Source of the DNA: Voacanga thouarsii | Taxonomy: Eukaryota; Streptophyta; Magnoliopsida; Gentianales; Apocynaceae | NCBI GenBank assembly: GCA_026120185.1 | Contig: JANUWF010002022.1 | Coordinates: 62,001 to 126,000 of the forward strand | Length of the DNA: 64,000 nt | Direction of reading: 5' to 3' | In this document: positions 10,923 through 23,127 of the stretch, in pieces | Position numbering within the stretch: the stretch's first letter is position 1 | Layout of the letters: each line of letters opens with the position of its first letter | Program-made: the position numbers and the translations under genes | The notes under the pieces: model-generated | Told to the model about the DNA's origin: nothing | The model's input: the letters and a program-made list of their open reading frames with translations, nothing else | Databases searched by the model: none

Positions 10923-11710
10923 ATGTTTAGTTTCAGTCCTTTGTCTATTATTCTCAAAGAGAATAAGTTAACTGGACCCAACTATGTGGACTAGAAAAGC
11001 AATCTGAGCATAATACTTACTGCCGATGAGTACAAGTATGTTCTGATCGACCCCTATCCTAAAAATGGGGAATATTCCATGGACCAAGATCGTGAGGCTA
11101 AGAGCGCATAGAAGAAAGTTGATGAATTGGCTAGATGCTATATGTTGGCTTTTATATCCAATGTTCTTCAGTCTAAGTACGAGAAAATGCGTACTGCATA
11201 TGACATCAATATATCGTTGCACACCATGTTTGCTTACAAGAGCTAGCCCGTAAAGAAGGAAGCTCTTAGAGCAATCATGAACACTAGGATGGCTTAGGGG
11301 GCATCGGTTCGCGAACATTTTCTCAAGATGGTTGCTTATTTTAAGGAAACCGAGGTTCTAAGGGCAACAATTGATGCTGAGAGCCAAATTGATATGGTTT
11401 TTTAGACTTTGCCAGATTTGTATTCTTAGTTCAAGCTAAATTATAGGATGAACAAGTTAAATATGTCTTTGACTGAGTTGATGAAAGAACTCCAGACTGT
11501 TAAGAAAATTATGAAGCATATGTCAAAGGTTTTGGTTACTCACTCTGGACCATCTTCTCGAACTAGGGCCTAGTCCAAGAACTTCAAGAAAAAGGTCCAA
11601 AACAATACAGGGGCCTAGCCTAAGGGATCTAAGCTCAGTCCATCCAAGCCCAAGAGCAAGTGTTTCAAATATTGCAAGAAGGGACACTTTAAGAAAGATT
11701 GTCTGAATTT
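10923..11710 (+). pseudogene. Copia-1 gag (nucleocapsid/capsid) pseudogene
   Basis: The start is the ATG at 10923, which begins MFSFSPLSIILKENKLTG, aligning with the gag start of Copia-2 (30804). The frame continues through NYVD, a stop at 10992-10994 replacing the conserved Trp, the central capsid region (YRMNKLNMSLTELMKELQ at about 11440-11500) and a complete CCHC zinc knuckle CFKYCKKGHFKKDC at 11661-11702, which in functional gag binds genomic RNA. Several in-frame TAG codons (for example near 11298, 11403 and 11428) disable it. Confidence 0.8.
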
Positions 11711-12617
11711 CTTGGTCAAATCCTTCTCAATATTGCTCTATACTTAGAGTCTATTTTGATGGCTAGATCATCATCCACTTGAATTGTTGATTCTGAAACC
11801 ACTAACCATATCTGTAACTTCTTATAAGGGTTCAACAAGATAAGGTGACTCAGTAGATAAGAGTATAGAATTAGAGTGGGTAATAGAGCACAAGTGTAGG
11901 TCGAAGTAGTGGACGACTTGGAATATTTATTTGATTGTAATAGGATCTTAGTTTTAAAATATATTTTATATGTTTTTAGTTTTAAACAGAATTTGATTTC
12001 AGTTTCAAGATTAATTAATCAATGTCTGTTTCTTTCCATTTTGATATTTCAACCAGTAGAAATGGAAAAATTATTTTCACTGGAAACATGTATGGCAGTC
12101 TTTTTTACATTAATCCTATAACTCATCAAATAAATAATACTCAGATGAAACCTAATAAGAAGAGAAAGGCCACATCAAATAACTCATATTTATGACATTT
12201 AAGATTAGGATATATAAATCCTAATTAGATTTAGATGTTAATCCAAAATGGGTCCTTAGACTCATTAAAATTGGAGAATTAGCCTCAGTGTGAATCTTGT
12301 CTTATGGGTAAAATGACCAAAAGGTCCTTTACTCAAAAAGTTGAAAGGGCTAAGGAAATATTAGAGTTAGTTCATGCTGATGTTTGTGGTCCTATGTCTT
12401 CACCGGCTAGAGAAGGTTATAATTACTTTATCACGTTCACAGATAATCACTCGCATTTTGGTTATATTTACTTGATAAGGTGCAAGTGTGATTCCTTTAA
12501 TTAAGGCTGAAGTGGAGCGTCAAATAGGTAAACTAATCAAAAAGTAAAGATCAGATCGTGGTGGAGAGTATTTTTTTGGTGAATTTAAGGACTACTTAGC
12601 ACATCAGGGCATAGTAT
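11711..12617 (+). pseudogene. Copia-1 pol fragment: protease remnant and N-terminal integrase
   Basis: After the gag knuckle comes a decayed protease segment (VDSETTNHICN at about 11788-11820, where DSGATDHIC is expected), then the GAG-pre-integrase region (about 12190-12300) and the integrase start GKMTKRSFTQKVERAKEI, with catalytic-core motif HADVCGP and later SDRGGEYFFGEF (about 12548-12585). The frame ends at 12617 with the Copia-2 LTR, so the last integrase residues, RT and RNase H are missing here. It is non-functional because of several stops and at least one frameshift (about 12495-12510). Confidence 0.8.
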
Positions 12618-13198
12618 TATTGGGATGTGTGTGCTCTTAGACTAGATTTCTGATATAATTTTTTATTTATATTAATAAAATTTTTGTTCTCATAAATTAT
12701 TTGTGAATCCTTCTTTACTTTTGTACACAATTTCATTGGAAAAGACCCATTATGTTTAAGTAAATTGTTTATGTGAATTGAGGTTTTTCATAGTAAGGTA
12801 TGGACCATGGGTTACTTAATATATAGACTATCATTCTTAACCAAATGATGAGAATAGGAATCTCATCATAGTAAGGTTATTGTGTTATGAATTCTGAATA
12901 AGGAATGGCTTATCTTTAGCCAATGAGTAATCTTCTAATTTCATAACACAAGCGTATTTCGAATACGTACAACTAGACCTGTAGTAATAGTTTTTGAAAG
13001 TACTAATTAGTAGAAATCTAGACTATTACCGCTATAGCATGGACTTGCACTCTATAGCTTAAATATGAGTTGGTGGTCTGATGAAGCTGGAAGCGTCTAC
13101 TTTAATGTACTATAGTTGATGTTCTTTTACAGGATGAATATATGTATATGTTAGGTATATGTAACTAGTTAGTTAATACAGACTTGTACAAGATAGTT
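12618..13198 (+). repeat. Copia-2 5' LTR, first part
   Basis: Starts TATTGGGATGTG (TGTTGGG in the 3' LTR) and aligns with 36203-36688 throughout, for example ACCATGGGTTACTTAA and the GAATACGTA region. It is interrupted at 13198 by solo LTR P and resumes at 21761. Confidence 0.85.
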
Positions 13199-13444
13199 TG
13201 TGAAACCCCACCTAAAGCCAACCCTAGAGTAAGGGGGCCAGGATGCATATCATATCATTTTGCATGAATATATATATTTTTGAATGATTTTATATGCTTT
13301 AGAATTATGATTTATAGGTTAAAATGGCTTAATTATGCTTATTGAGTATGAAGGGTAAAATGGTAATTCTACTTGAGGTCAAAATAGGAAAATAGCTTGA
13401 GAATTAAATAAGAAGAATATTTGGGTGAGAAAACAAAAACAAGA

Positions 13445-13510
13445 GTTGTTGTGATTTAGTGGTTAGAGCTTTGGAATTAATCTCTAAGGTCATGAGTTCA
13501 AATCCCATCA
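13445..13510 (+). ncRNA. tRNA-like module with A-box and B-box (P copy)
   Basis: A 66-nt segment with an A-box-like TAGTGGTTAGAG at 13457-13468 and a B-box-like GTTCAAATCC at 13496-13505. The 5' part GTTGTTGTGATTTAGTGG resembles the start of plant tRNA-Asp and tRNA-Glu genes. It is shorter than a tRNA and its anticodon arm is degenerate, so it is not a functional tRNA gene. The same module occurs at the same distance from the LTR start in M and P2. Confidence 0.65.
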
Positions 13511-15088
13511 TTTAAGTTTTTATCATGATTATCTTAGTTAATTTTGAATTTTTGTTTTCTTGCATTCCATAAAAATAGGAATGTTGTCCTAGGGGAGACA
13601 TGAAGAGAATGTCCTAATCCTATCATCATGTCCTAAAAAGAATTCTAGATGAATTTTTGTCCTTTTATTACCTCTAGCTTGTCCTAACATCTTCACAAAT
13701 TAAATTTGTTCAAAATTTATCCAAATTCATGTTTTTAATTCCAGAAAATTCAGTAAGGATTCTTGGTCTTTGAATTTTGAAAATAAACCTTGGAGGTTGG
13801 AGAATTAACTGAAAATAGAAGAGGAATTAGAGGAGGTTCCCAAGGGAAATTAATCACCATGGTTGAACCTTCAACCTCAACTCCATAGTGTTCATATTCT
13901 TCATGGAAGAAATCTGAAAATTTTTCAGATTTTGAGCAGCCTAACTTTTGAAAAACTGAGCCATGTTTCCTACTCATTTTCTGTAAGAAAAATTATCAAT
14001 TTATTTAGCTTGAAGACTGAAACTCCTGTGCAAAATCATACTACACAAAAATTGTGCAAACCAGAAAAAAAATTCTGGACAGTTTTCGATGCATACCAAC
14101 CTAGAATTGGAGCTGTTTTCTTCTGTCATCAACTCAGAAAAATGCCTCTTCTTTTCCTCCATAAAGAAGGCTAGAAACCAGCCTTAAAGGACCTTCAAAC
14201 ACCTCTTAAAACCCTTTGCAAATCGGCCTAGAATGTTGCAGAAAAACTGCACAGAAAATTCAACAAACCTTCGAACCATGAACATCATGAAACTAGAAAA
14301 TTTACATCTTTGTTCCCTTCAAGCCTTGGCCAAGAACCACCCTCAATTAACCCTTGTTCAGCCATGAAGTGAAAACCATTACCCTCTCCACTTACCTTGC
14401 ACAATTGAACTCCATAACCGCACCTCAAATCCCTCCTACAATTACTCCAATCAAACTTTCATTTGAATTTCAAAATTTCCAGCATTTGTTCCATGAAAAC
14501 ACCCCTTGGATTAGGTTTCATAACCAGAAATTCCTTTGCCATTGAGCTCAAAATTTCAGCCAGCCTTATAGCTCCCTCAACCCTCATTCAATCCAGCAAA
14601 ACACACCAAACTAGTAGGCCATTTGCAGCTCCAAGAAACCTCCATCATTCAAACACCATTACCATATCTTTTACCTTAAAACACTCCTTAAATTTCTCCA
14701 TTTGAATTTCAAACAACCAGGTTTTTCTCTCCTCTCTAATCTGAAAATCAAAATCCCTAAACTCCCCCAATCATTTAGCCAGCCCCTTCAGAAATTCGTC
14801 CAGCATTTTCTCTCTAATCCTCTCTACTTTCACCAAGAACACACACTACCTTTCTTCAAGCCAAAGACCACTCTAAACACCTCCAATCCCTCCCAAAAAC
14901 TCCAGAACACACCTACATACACCCTATAGTCCATTTCTGGAATTTATAACATCAAATCTTGAAAACAAAAATTAGCATTCGGATCAAAACCAAATTTTTC
15001 CTTCAAGTCTCAAGAACATCATCAAGGTAACTAAGAACAACTCTTTTGTTCATCTTCTTCCCTTAAATCTTTATCATATCATGCTAAT

Positions 15089-15090
<2 letters not shown>

Positions 15091-15122
<32 letters not shown>
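15091..15122 (+). repeat. (TC)16 microsatellite in solo LTR P
   Basis: Uninterrupted TC dinucleotides. The equivalent position in M is a GA tract on the plus strand (19251-19321) and in P2 a TTC/TC tract (62200-62272). Confidence 0.95.
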
Positions 15123-15125
<3 letters not shown>

Positions 15126-15823
15126 CAAAATGGTTGCTACAACCATAGCTGTTTTCTTTCTCCTCTCTTGGATAATTCAAGAATCTCAAGAGCATGGACC
15201 TTCTTAAATCTCCAACGAAATAATCATCAACCAAGTATTTCTCCTTAACCTTTCTTTTAAATTCTAAATTCATGTCTCTTCAGTGTTGATAGAGAGGATA
15301 GAATATGAATGGGTGATTGAGTATATACATATGTATGAAGGGGTTGAGATTGGAGCATGAGAATGATTGATCGTGATTAAGCTTTATGAAATTCCTTGAG
15401 AATCGATGTATGCTCTCCATGTCTTAAGAAATTATGAATGTTTAAGCATGCTAGATATTATGTCACCTTTGGTGAACAGGATATTAAGCTCTTATTTTCA
15501 TTAAAGCCGTGAGTATGATTATGCTTAGTAGGGATTTGGCCATGTGATAGTATGATGGATTTAAGCCTATGTTCATGAATATAATAGTTTGTTGATTGAT
15601 GTTAGAATATATGCTCATGAATCTTGTTAACAATAGGAAAATTATGATCATGACCTTATTGATCCTAGGCTATGTTGATTAGCAAATTTTATTACTCTAA
15701 TTAAAATTATTACTATGTTTTTCCTCCAAAGATTTTGAAAATTCCTAGGAAGTTTTGGTATTGGAATATTGAATGAACTAGTGGTATTTTATTAGCCAAA
15801 TAAATGATATCTTTTATTAAGAA

Positions 15824-15827
<4 letters not shown>

Positions 15828-15892
<65 letters not shown>
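15828..15892 (+). repeat. (TAA)n microsatellite in solo LTR P
   Basis: About 21 TAA units. The poly-Tyr ORF on the minus strand here is an artefact of this repeat. M and P2 lack the expansion. Confidence 0.95.
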
Positions 15893-15894
<2 letters not shown>

Positions 15895-18800
15895 CCTTTT
15901 TATAAATAGTAATAATAAGTAAAATATTAATGGCCTTGTAGACCATATATTCATAAATATTATTTATATTTATTTGTTAATCAAAATTTATTTATTTTAT
16001 TATGAGATTAGTAATAATTTATTATTTATTTTAATAATACTATTTAAGAATTACCATCTATTAATATTACCTAAGACTTAGTATTCTTCAATAAATAAAC
16101 CCTAGTTTCTTTATTAATAACAACACTCATGATTTATTATTTGAACCTATAACTTATTAGTAATTATTTTACAACCCCTAGTTGTTTTAACTTATCAAGC
16201 TAGACTTATTTTATAAAACCCTTTATCAACTAGCCTTAAAGCCTAGGACATTAGGGTCATGATTATAATTAGTTGAACGAGGAATTTTTTGTGTAAGGCA
16301 AATATAACTCGAGTATAACCTTATATCTTGTGTTTACCCCAAGTGGGGTTAGGTCAGCCTTGGAAGATTTTTGAATTCAAGTAAGTAAAGGATCAGGTAA
16401 GCCTTTGTATAAACTTATTTGAAGACAAAAGGTTTCTATGGCAAACCAAACGCGATGTGTGTGGACACTCATTTTGTAAAGGCAATTAATGACTGTTTCC
16501 TTTCTTGTTTTAGTCAAACAAATCATTTGAAAATCAAACAAGCAATTTTGCACAAACACTAAACTCTTTCTAAAAACCAACTTTGGCAAGAATTTTAGAA
16601 ACCCTTAATTGCTATTTTTAAATAAAGCAATGTATTATCCGTTTTTTCCCAGTGAGACAATCATCGTTGAGTACTCAATAAGGGTAGGCTAGTAGTGCTA
16701 GTTTTGAAAAGAAAGAGTGAGTCTTCTGGTAGGAGGCCACCTCTAGAAGATGAACTCAACTTGGAGAAGCGACAGTACTACTTAGTCATGCCGGTCCGAG
16801 CTAGCAAGTTTCAGTCATGTGGATTGTGTGTTTCCAGAGTGGACAACCGGTAAGTTTGGGTGTAGAGAATGAGGAGTATTTCACCCAGTAGGCCATACAC
16901 CTACCTTATGTCAGTCTGCAGAAAGTGTGGCATTCTGACCGTTATATGATCATGGGTGTAACACCCCGGAAAACCAAGGCCCGCCAGGGCAGGGGATGTC
17001 GCCCCGTCCAAAGGACAAGGGGTCTTTATAACTAGGTCACAAATAAAAATTACTGGAATAAATAATACTCAAGCTAAAAGAATTTATTACAACCCAAAAA
17101 TACTTCAAAAGTACATCCATGAAATTCCAAAACAAAAACCATAATTAAAATCATCCACACTCGTCTCGCAAAGCAGTACATAAAATAAAAAAAACACATT
17201 CTCTTCCAAGGTAGCTACTCAACCCACAACAGGATCAACCTGAAATCATGATAAAAGGTGGTGAGACAGAAATCTCAGTAAGTCCGTGTGTGCTTTAGGT
17301 GTTTAGTAGAAACAGTTCGTGGATGCAAAGTGTGAAATCTTTATAAGAGAAACATTGGCAAGTAATAAACATTAGTCAAAAGCAAGAGTGACGTTTTGGC
17401 TCTTCTAGCCATACATAAGTAATGAAATCAACCACTCGAAAGAAAGGGATATGGGTTACCACACTTTGGGCCCCATAACCGCCAGAATGCCTAACACGTT
17501 GTGCAGACTGATAAAAGTAGGTGATCGGCCTATTGGGCAAGATACTCCTCCTTCTCTATACCCAAACAACCACCGGGTGTCCATTCCGGCAACAACACAG
17601 TCACTTGACTGAAACAAAATAAACTGCTAGCTCGGACCAGCACGACTCACTGGAACTGGCATCTTATCCGGGAAGAACTCACCCCTCAGAGGTGGCCACC
17701 TACTGAGAGACTCACCCTAACCCTTCAAAGACTAGTCCCAATAGTCCACCCTTATTGAGTACTCAACGACATTTCCCACTTGGGATAAAATGAACAGAGC
17801 ATTGCTCTGCATGAAAATAGCAATTTGAGGGTTTCCAAGGTTTTGAGTGAAATCAGTTTTAGAAAGAGTTTTGAGTTTGGAAAATCTGCTCATTAACTTT
17901 TGAATAATTCCAGCGTTGGAAATAAAGATGAATTCAACCCTCAATTGCCTTCAAATAAACGAGTGTCCATACACTCCATATTTAGCTTGCCATAAGAAAA
18001 CATTTCACATCGATAGGTTTTATGCAGAAGCTTACCTGATTCTTGCTCACAACAACAAGGTCTCGGACCGATGACCTAACCCCACATGGGCAAATACAAA
18101 TCTTAATCAGATTCAAGCCACAATCCACTTTCTCAATTTTAAATTAACTTAATTCACTACTACCATGATCCTAGTGTCCCAAGCTTTAAGGCAAAACAAT
18201 AATTGGATAGGTTTATAAGCTCAGTTTAATTTGTTATTTAAAATAATCAATGGATTAGGAAATAAATTCTAATAAGTTGAAAGTTTAAATCTTGTTAAGG
18301 AAAATTTAGAGTTTGTTTGATCAGGAGCCATAGGTGGTACTAGGTAAAATAGTGATTTAATGATAGCTTAGTTGTTAGAAAATAATTGATAGCTAAAACT
18401 AGTCAAGATTAAATTTATTAAGTCTTTCTTGGAAAATAATAAATAAATCCTTAAGGGTCTTGATCTAGTAAATATTTTATTAAGTATAAATCTTTTCCAT
18501 AAAGGCTTTAATTAATTTCTTTTTTTAAATAATATTTATTTATTTTATTTTCGAGAAAAGTTATTATTTATTTGACAAAAATATCCTTTGCATATATTAT
18601 AATTCCAAATCTACCCTTCTTAGGGTTTTCAAAATTCTCTAGCAAAAATTATTAGTAAATATTTTATTCATGAAATAAAATTTACTTAGGGACAACTAGA
18701 TCATGATCAAGATTCCATGGTCAACCATAATCAATAACATACTCAATCATTCAATTCATCAAATCATCTAAGTCTTGCACATAGGCATAGATATAAATTT

Positions 18801-19250
18801 ATTATTACATGATTTAACCTCTACTAGCATAAACATGATCATGGCTTCAAAATCTAATCACGCTCATAAATCCTATGCACCCATGGTGACATAATCTCTA
18901 GCATGCTTCATCACAAATACTACCTATGACATGCATCAAATCTCAACTCATCATTAAATCCACCAATATAATCCTTCCATGCATAAATCCCATCTCCATC
19001 TCAATCATACATATACTCATGCTTCAATCAACAACATCACATACACAAACCCATCGCTATTCATCAACCTAGAGGCATGATTCTAAATCTTAAAGAGAGG
19101 ATTGAATGTACTTACTTGATTGATGAATGACTTGAAGGAGTTTAGAGAAGATCTCAACCCCTAGATGGCTAATCTTGTTCAAGAAGGGTGGCGAAAGCAT
19201 GGTCATGGGAAAAGAGACCATTCGGCCAAGGGAGGAAATTTCGATCCATG

Positions 19251-19260
19251 AGAGAGAGAG

Positions 19261-19321
<61 letters not shown>
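19251..19321 (-). repeat. (TC)n microsatellite (GA on plus strand) in solo LTR M
   Basis: About 70 bp of AG dinucleotides interrupted once by TAG near 19262. The Ser/Leu or Glu/Arg ORFs in all frames here are artefacts. Confidence 0.95.
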
Positions 19322-19326
<5 letters not shown>

Positions 19327-20945
19327 AGAAGAGATCATTAGCATGCTTATTCATATAGGTTTTCATTAGAGATTAAGTTTAAAGATGATGAAGTTGTTAG
19401 AATAAGTTTACCTTGAAGATGTTCTTGCTCTTCACAGAAATTTCTGCCTTTTGATCCAAAGTAGCAAGATGTTTGGAGGAGTTTGATGTTAATATTGGTG
19501 TTGATGGATGCATAGCAAGGAGTAGATCAAATCTGGAGATTTTCTCAGGGTTTGAAGTGGTTTGGAGGGGTATTAGGTGTGGAGAAGGAGTAGGTGTTCT
19601 TGGTGTAGTGTGTGTGTGTTCTTGTTGCTTGAAGAAAATCGAGAGAGAGAGAAGAGAAGTTGCCGATTTTTCTGAGGAGTTGTGGCTGCCGAAATTCTGT
19701 AGGGTTTAGGGAGTGACTTCTCTGATTTGGAAGGGAAAGGAAAGATTAGTTGTTACAATCCTTGAAGAATATTTTTAAGAAGAGAATTTGGAAACTAGAT
19801 ATTCCAAGAATATCTTGATTTTTCTGGACAGCTTTGAAGTCTCCTATGGCCGACTGGATTGTGCAGTTTTTTGGGGAATTAAAGCTGGTTAAAGGAGGCT
19901 TGTGATGGCTGAAACTAGGGTGCACAATGGTGAAGAAGATGTCTGATCAATTGAGAAAAATTTTATGGAAAGTTGTTAAACAAGATGGCTGAAATTTTGG
20001 AAAGTAATCAAGCTAAATTGCATGGATTTGGTTGAGAGATTTTCAGTCAGCCATGGAGGGAATTTTGTGCAGAAGCTTCAGGGAACAATGGAGCTCTATT
20101 AATGGAGGTTCAAGGTAGGTTTTGACAGAAGTAGGTTGGGGTTTTCGGTTGAAATAAAATAGGAAACAAGTTGGACAAAAATTCTGCACAGAATTTTGCT
20201 GAACAGCAGTTTTCTGGCAGAATTTTCGTCTACCATTTCCAGTAGATTTGCAGCGAGTTTTGAAGGGGATTTAAGGGGTATTCAAGGCTGGTTTCCAGCC
20301 TTCTTTATGGAGGAAAAACATGGCTAAGGTGCTGTACAAAATCTGGGAGAAAACGGCTTGGTTTGGAGCTCACAACGCTGATTTTCGTACAGGAATTTTT
20401 CCTGCTTTGCTCCAGCTTGTGCAGTCTGAATTTGGGCAAAAAATTTCAGGTTTCAACTGATCCTAAAGACCATTTTTCTGGTAGCATTTGAGAGGGAATG
20501 TGAGCTAGAATTTTCGACCTTTTGAATGTACAACAAGCTGGAAAATTTCAGCTCATCCCATGAAGGTAGATGAACTAAGTTAGAGGAAAAATTTCAGCAA
20601 GCTTTCAAAAGGGATTTTCCTCTTGAATTTTTCCCACAAATCATTTACATTTTCCAAACCATGAGAAGCCTTTTACTAGGACATTTTGATCCTAAAAGAC
20701 CTTAGTCCTCTACTGAATTTTCTGGAAAGGAAAAGGATAGAACACCTTGATCAAACTAAGGAGTTGGAGATTAAGAAAAGCTAAAGATCAAGGGCCTTCA
20801 GGCATTTCGCGAAGAACAAAAGAGTGAAGTGAGAATTCTCCTAACATGTCTCTCCTAGGAAATCATCACCAAATTGATCTAGGCCCTCATGGCCGAAACC
20901 ATCCTTTTCCAACCAAAATAAAATTTACTCAAGCTAAAGCTTCTA

Positions 20946-21011
20946 TGATGGACTTTGAACCTTAGACCTCAAGAAATAATTCCAAGGCTCTAACCACTAA
21001 ACCACAACAAC
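20946..21011 (-). ncRNA. tRNA-like module with A-box and B-box (M copy)
   Basis: On the minus strand it begins GTTGTTGTGGTTTAGTGG, has the A-box-like TAGTGGTTAGAG, a possible hairpin CCTTGGAA/TTCTTGAGG and the B-box-like GGTTCAAAGTCC. It lies 248 bp inside the LTR start, like the P copy. Confidence 0.65.
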
Positions 21012-21760
21012 TCTTGTTACCATTTCTACTAGAAAAATTATTTCCTATTCAATCCACAAGCTATCTCCTTATTTTCACCTCGGGCAAAAATTACCATTTT
21101 GCCCCTCTCACACATCACTCACCAACAAGACTTCAAGATAATAAAAATAAAATTCAAAGCACATAGAAATCATATGAAAACATATTTAATCATGAAATAA
21201 AGCATGATATGCATCCCAACCCCCTTACTCTAAGGTTGGTCTTGACTGGGGTTTCACAATGGGGCCCAACGTGTGGTAACCCATGACTACCCATTTGAGT
21301 GGTTGTATTTATTATGCACATGTATGGTTTGAAAAGCAAAATACCACTTTTTATTTTTAACATTATTTAATGCTTGCCAACACTTTCTCTTATGCAATTT
21401 TTACAACTTGCATATATGAACTGTTTTACCTGAAACACTCAAAGCACACACGAGCTTACTGAGATTTTTATCTCATCACCTTTTATACCATGCTTTTAGG
21501 TTGATCCTGCTGTGGAGATGAATAGCTAGATTTGTTGCCTATGCTTTGAAGACTTTATGTTATTTTCCTTATGTGTTGTTTTGAGAGATGGTAGTAATCA
21601 ATTTATTTTTGGATTTGTTCATGTATTTTTGGGTTGTAATAAGTTCAATTTTAAAGTATTGCTTTTATTTTCTTTTGTGTGACCTAGTTATAAAGTCTCC
21701 TTGTCCTATGGACGGGGTGACATCCCCGGCCCTATTGGACCTAGGTAGTGGGGTGTTACA

Positions 21761-23125
21761 TAGCTTTTATACTATATCACCCTATGTGGTTGTCCGAATG
21801 ATCTTATTATCCAGGGCTCTGGGGAATATAACTTGGATATTTGCTTTATGGTAGCTTCGTTGGAAAGCGAAAATATTCCAAAAAGTCGTGGATCATTGGA
21901 CTAGAAGTCTAAGGATGGTATATGTCTTTTAGAGAGGTGTTAGTATACTTTTTCCTCTCTAAATGCACAGCGATGTGTAGAGGAATATTTTATTCATTTC
22001 ACTTGTAGATCGAAGACATAGCTAACGTAAGATCGTCCTTGGGGTCAATGTTTCCTTATGGTTATATTCGAAAATATTTAAAATACAAAATACAATGATT
22101 TATATCACAGGAGTATTTTGGTCATTTTAGTAGTTAAGACGATATGTCTTTTTAGTCCTCGGAATAGCCTGTAAGTCCTAATTAATTTTGGATTGAGGAA
22201 ATTGTGTCAATTTAAAAAGAATTTTATTTTATTCAAGAAATTTAATTTATTATTAGACTGGAATAAAATAACAGAACGAGAGAAATTAAGTTAAAATTAT
22301 TATCTAGTTGAATTGGTTAATTAATTATTTTGGGCCTTAGCCCAGATTGAATAATTAGAAGAATTAACCTGGGCCTAAACTAGATAAAAAATGCTTAAAT
22401 AATTATTTTAGTTTACTTGGTCTCATTGATTATTTATTGGGTTATTTTTATAGGCCTAGAAAATAAATAATTAATATTTATTATTTTGGGCTCATTGGGT
22501 CCAAGGAAAATAATAAAAATAATTATGGCCCAATAGCCCAAACCAAAGGTTTTCTTTTCTTTTTTTTTTTATTCACGGGATAGAAGAGTTTAGGTTAAGC
22601 CAAACATCTTCTGTTGACAACTCCCGGGTGATTTGAAATATCAAAACCCTGGTGTTTTGGTTATCATAGGTGAGTCGTGTGTTATTCATTTTAGGAATAC
22701 ACTACGGTGAATTGTGAGAAGAAAAAACCAGAACAGCCTTCCTTTCTATCTATCTCTCTCTCCTTCATTTTTTTTTCTTTTTGATTTTGTTAATTAATAA
22801 CAAAGAATCAAGAAGTATAGAGACCAGTATTTCATCACCTATTTGTTTCACCAACAAGAAATTAGGTGAAGGAATATTTTGAGTGTCAAATAGAATTGGC
22901 ATTCATGCAAATAAGACGTAGCAGACGCATAGTAAGATTTCAACCAGAAGATTCAACGAGTGTAGCAAGCGTACCAGTTGTTCACTCGAATCCTTCAGTG
23001 CCAAAGAAGAATTTAATGCACAGAGGTATAAACTTTTAAAAAGTCCCATTTTTGGCAATATTCTGTGCATTGTTTTAGCTTCTGTTCTCTGTATGCATGC
23101 TCCTAGTTTTATTTTTCTAGCTTCA
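21761..23125 (+). repeat. Copia-2 5' LTR, second part
   Basis: Resumes after solo LTR P. It aligns with the Copia-3 LTRs (reverse complement of 47520-48950), for example GTGGTTGTCCGAATGATCT, GTCAATNTTTCCTTATGG and ATTAGACTGGAATAAAAT. It ends in CTTCA three bases before the PBS. Together with 12618-13198 the LTR is about 1.95 kb, similar to the Copia-3 LTRs. Confidence 0.85.
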
Positions 23126-23127
23126 GT

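Larger units (their letters stand above)
8258..12617 (+). mobile_element. Copia-1: degenerate Ty1/copia element, cut by Copia-2
   Basis: The order is: the 3' part of a 5' LTR (8258-9205), a degenerate initiator-Met PBS (9208), a long leader, gag with an intact CCHC knuckle, a protease remnant, GAG-pre-integrase and the start of integrase. It then stops abruptly at 12617, where the LTR of Copia-2 begins; the candidate TSD is AGTAT at 12613-12617. The rest of its pol would lie beyond Copia-2, outside the window. Many in-frame stops make it the oldest copia copy here. Confidence 0.8.
16957..21258 (-). mobile_element. Solo LTR M of the 4.3-kb family, nested in P in reverse orientation
   Basis: On the minus strand it runs TGTGAAACCCC (from 21258) to GGGGTGTTACA (to 16957), 4302 bp. 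A perfect TSD ATGGG lies at 16952-16956 and 21259-21263. Across the junction the P sequence is continuous. It has no credible coding region. It matches P and P2 over their whole length with many substitutions and small indels. Because it is opposite to P, the two form a large inverted repeat. Confidence 0.9.
13199..21760 (+). mobile_element. Solo LTR P of a 4.3-kb LTR family, interrupted by solo LTR M
   Basis: Starts TGTGAAACCCC (13199) and ends GGGGTGTTACA (21760). Without the nested M it is about 4.26 kb (13199-16956 plus 21259-21760). Flanks are TAGTT (13194-13198) and TAGCT (21761-21765), an imperfect TSD. There is no coding region. TG...CA ends, the 5-bp duplication and the absence of an internal region indicate a solo LTR left by LTR-LTR recombination. 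The family is unassigned; large Ty3/gypsy LTRs are the closest analogy I know. Landmarks: tRNA-like module at +247, (TC)n at +1893, TAA microsatellite at +2630. Confidence 0.8.

Noticed and set aside
13445..13510. Functional tRNA gene
   Set aside because: Too short, degenerate anticodon arm and no proper acceptor stem; reported only as a tRNA-like module.
15713..15946. Tyr-rich ORF on the minus strand
   Set aside because: It is a translation of the (TAA)n microsatellite; not present in M or P2.
19090..19369. Ser/Leu-rich and Glu/Arg-rich ORFs on both strands
   Set aside because: They are translations of the GA/TC microsatellite in solo LTR M.
16957..21258. DNA transposon with terminal inverted repeats TGTGAAACCCC/TGTAACACCCC
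   Set aside because: The ends fit an LTR with short inverted termini, the 5-bp duplication fits retrotransposon integration, and no transposase is present; kept as solo LTR, although a non-autonomous DNA element is not fully excluded.
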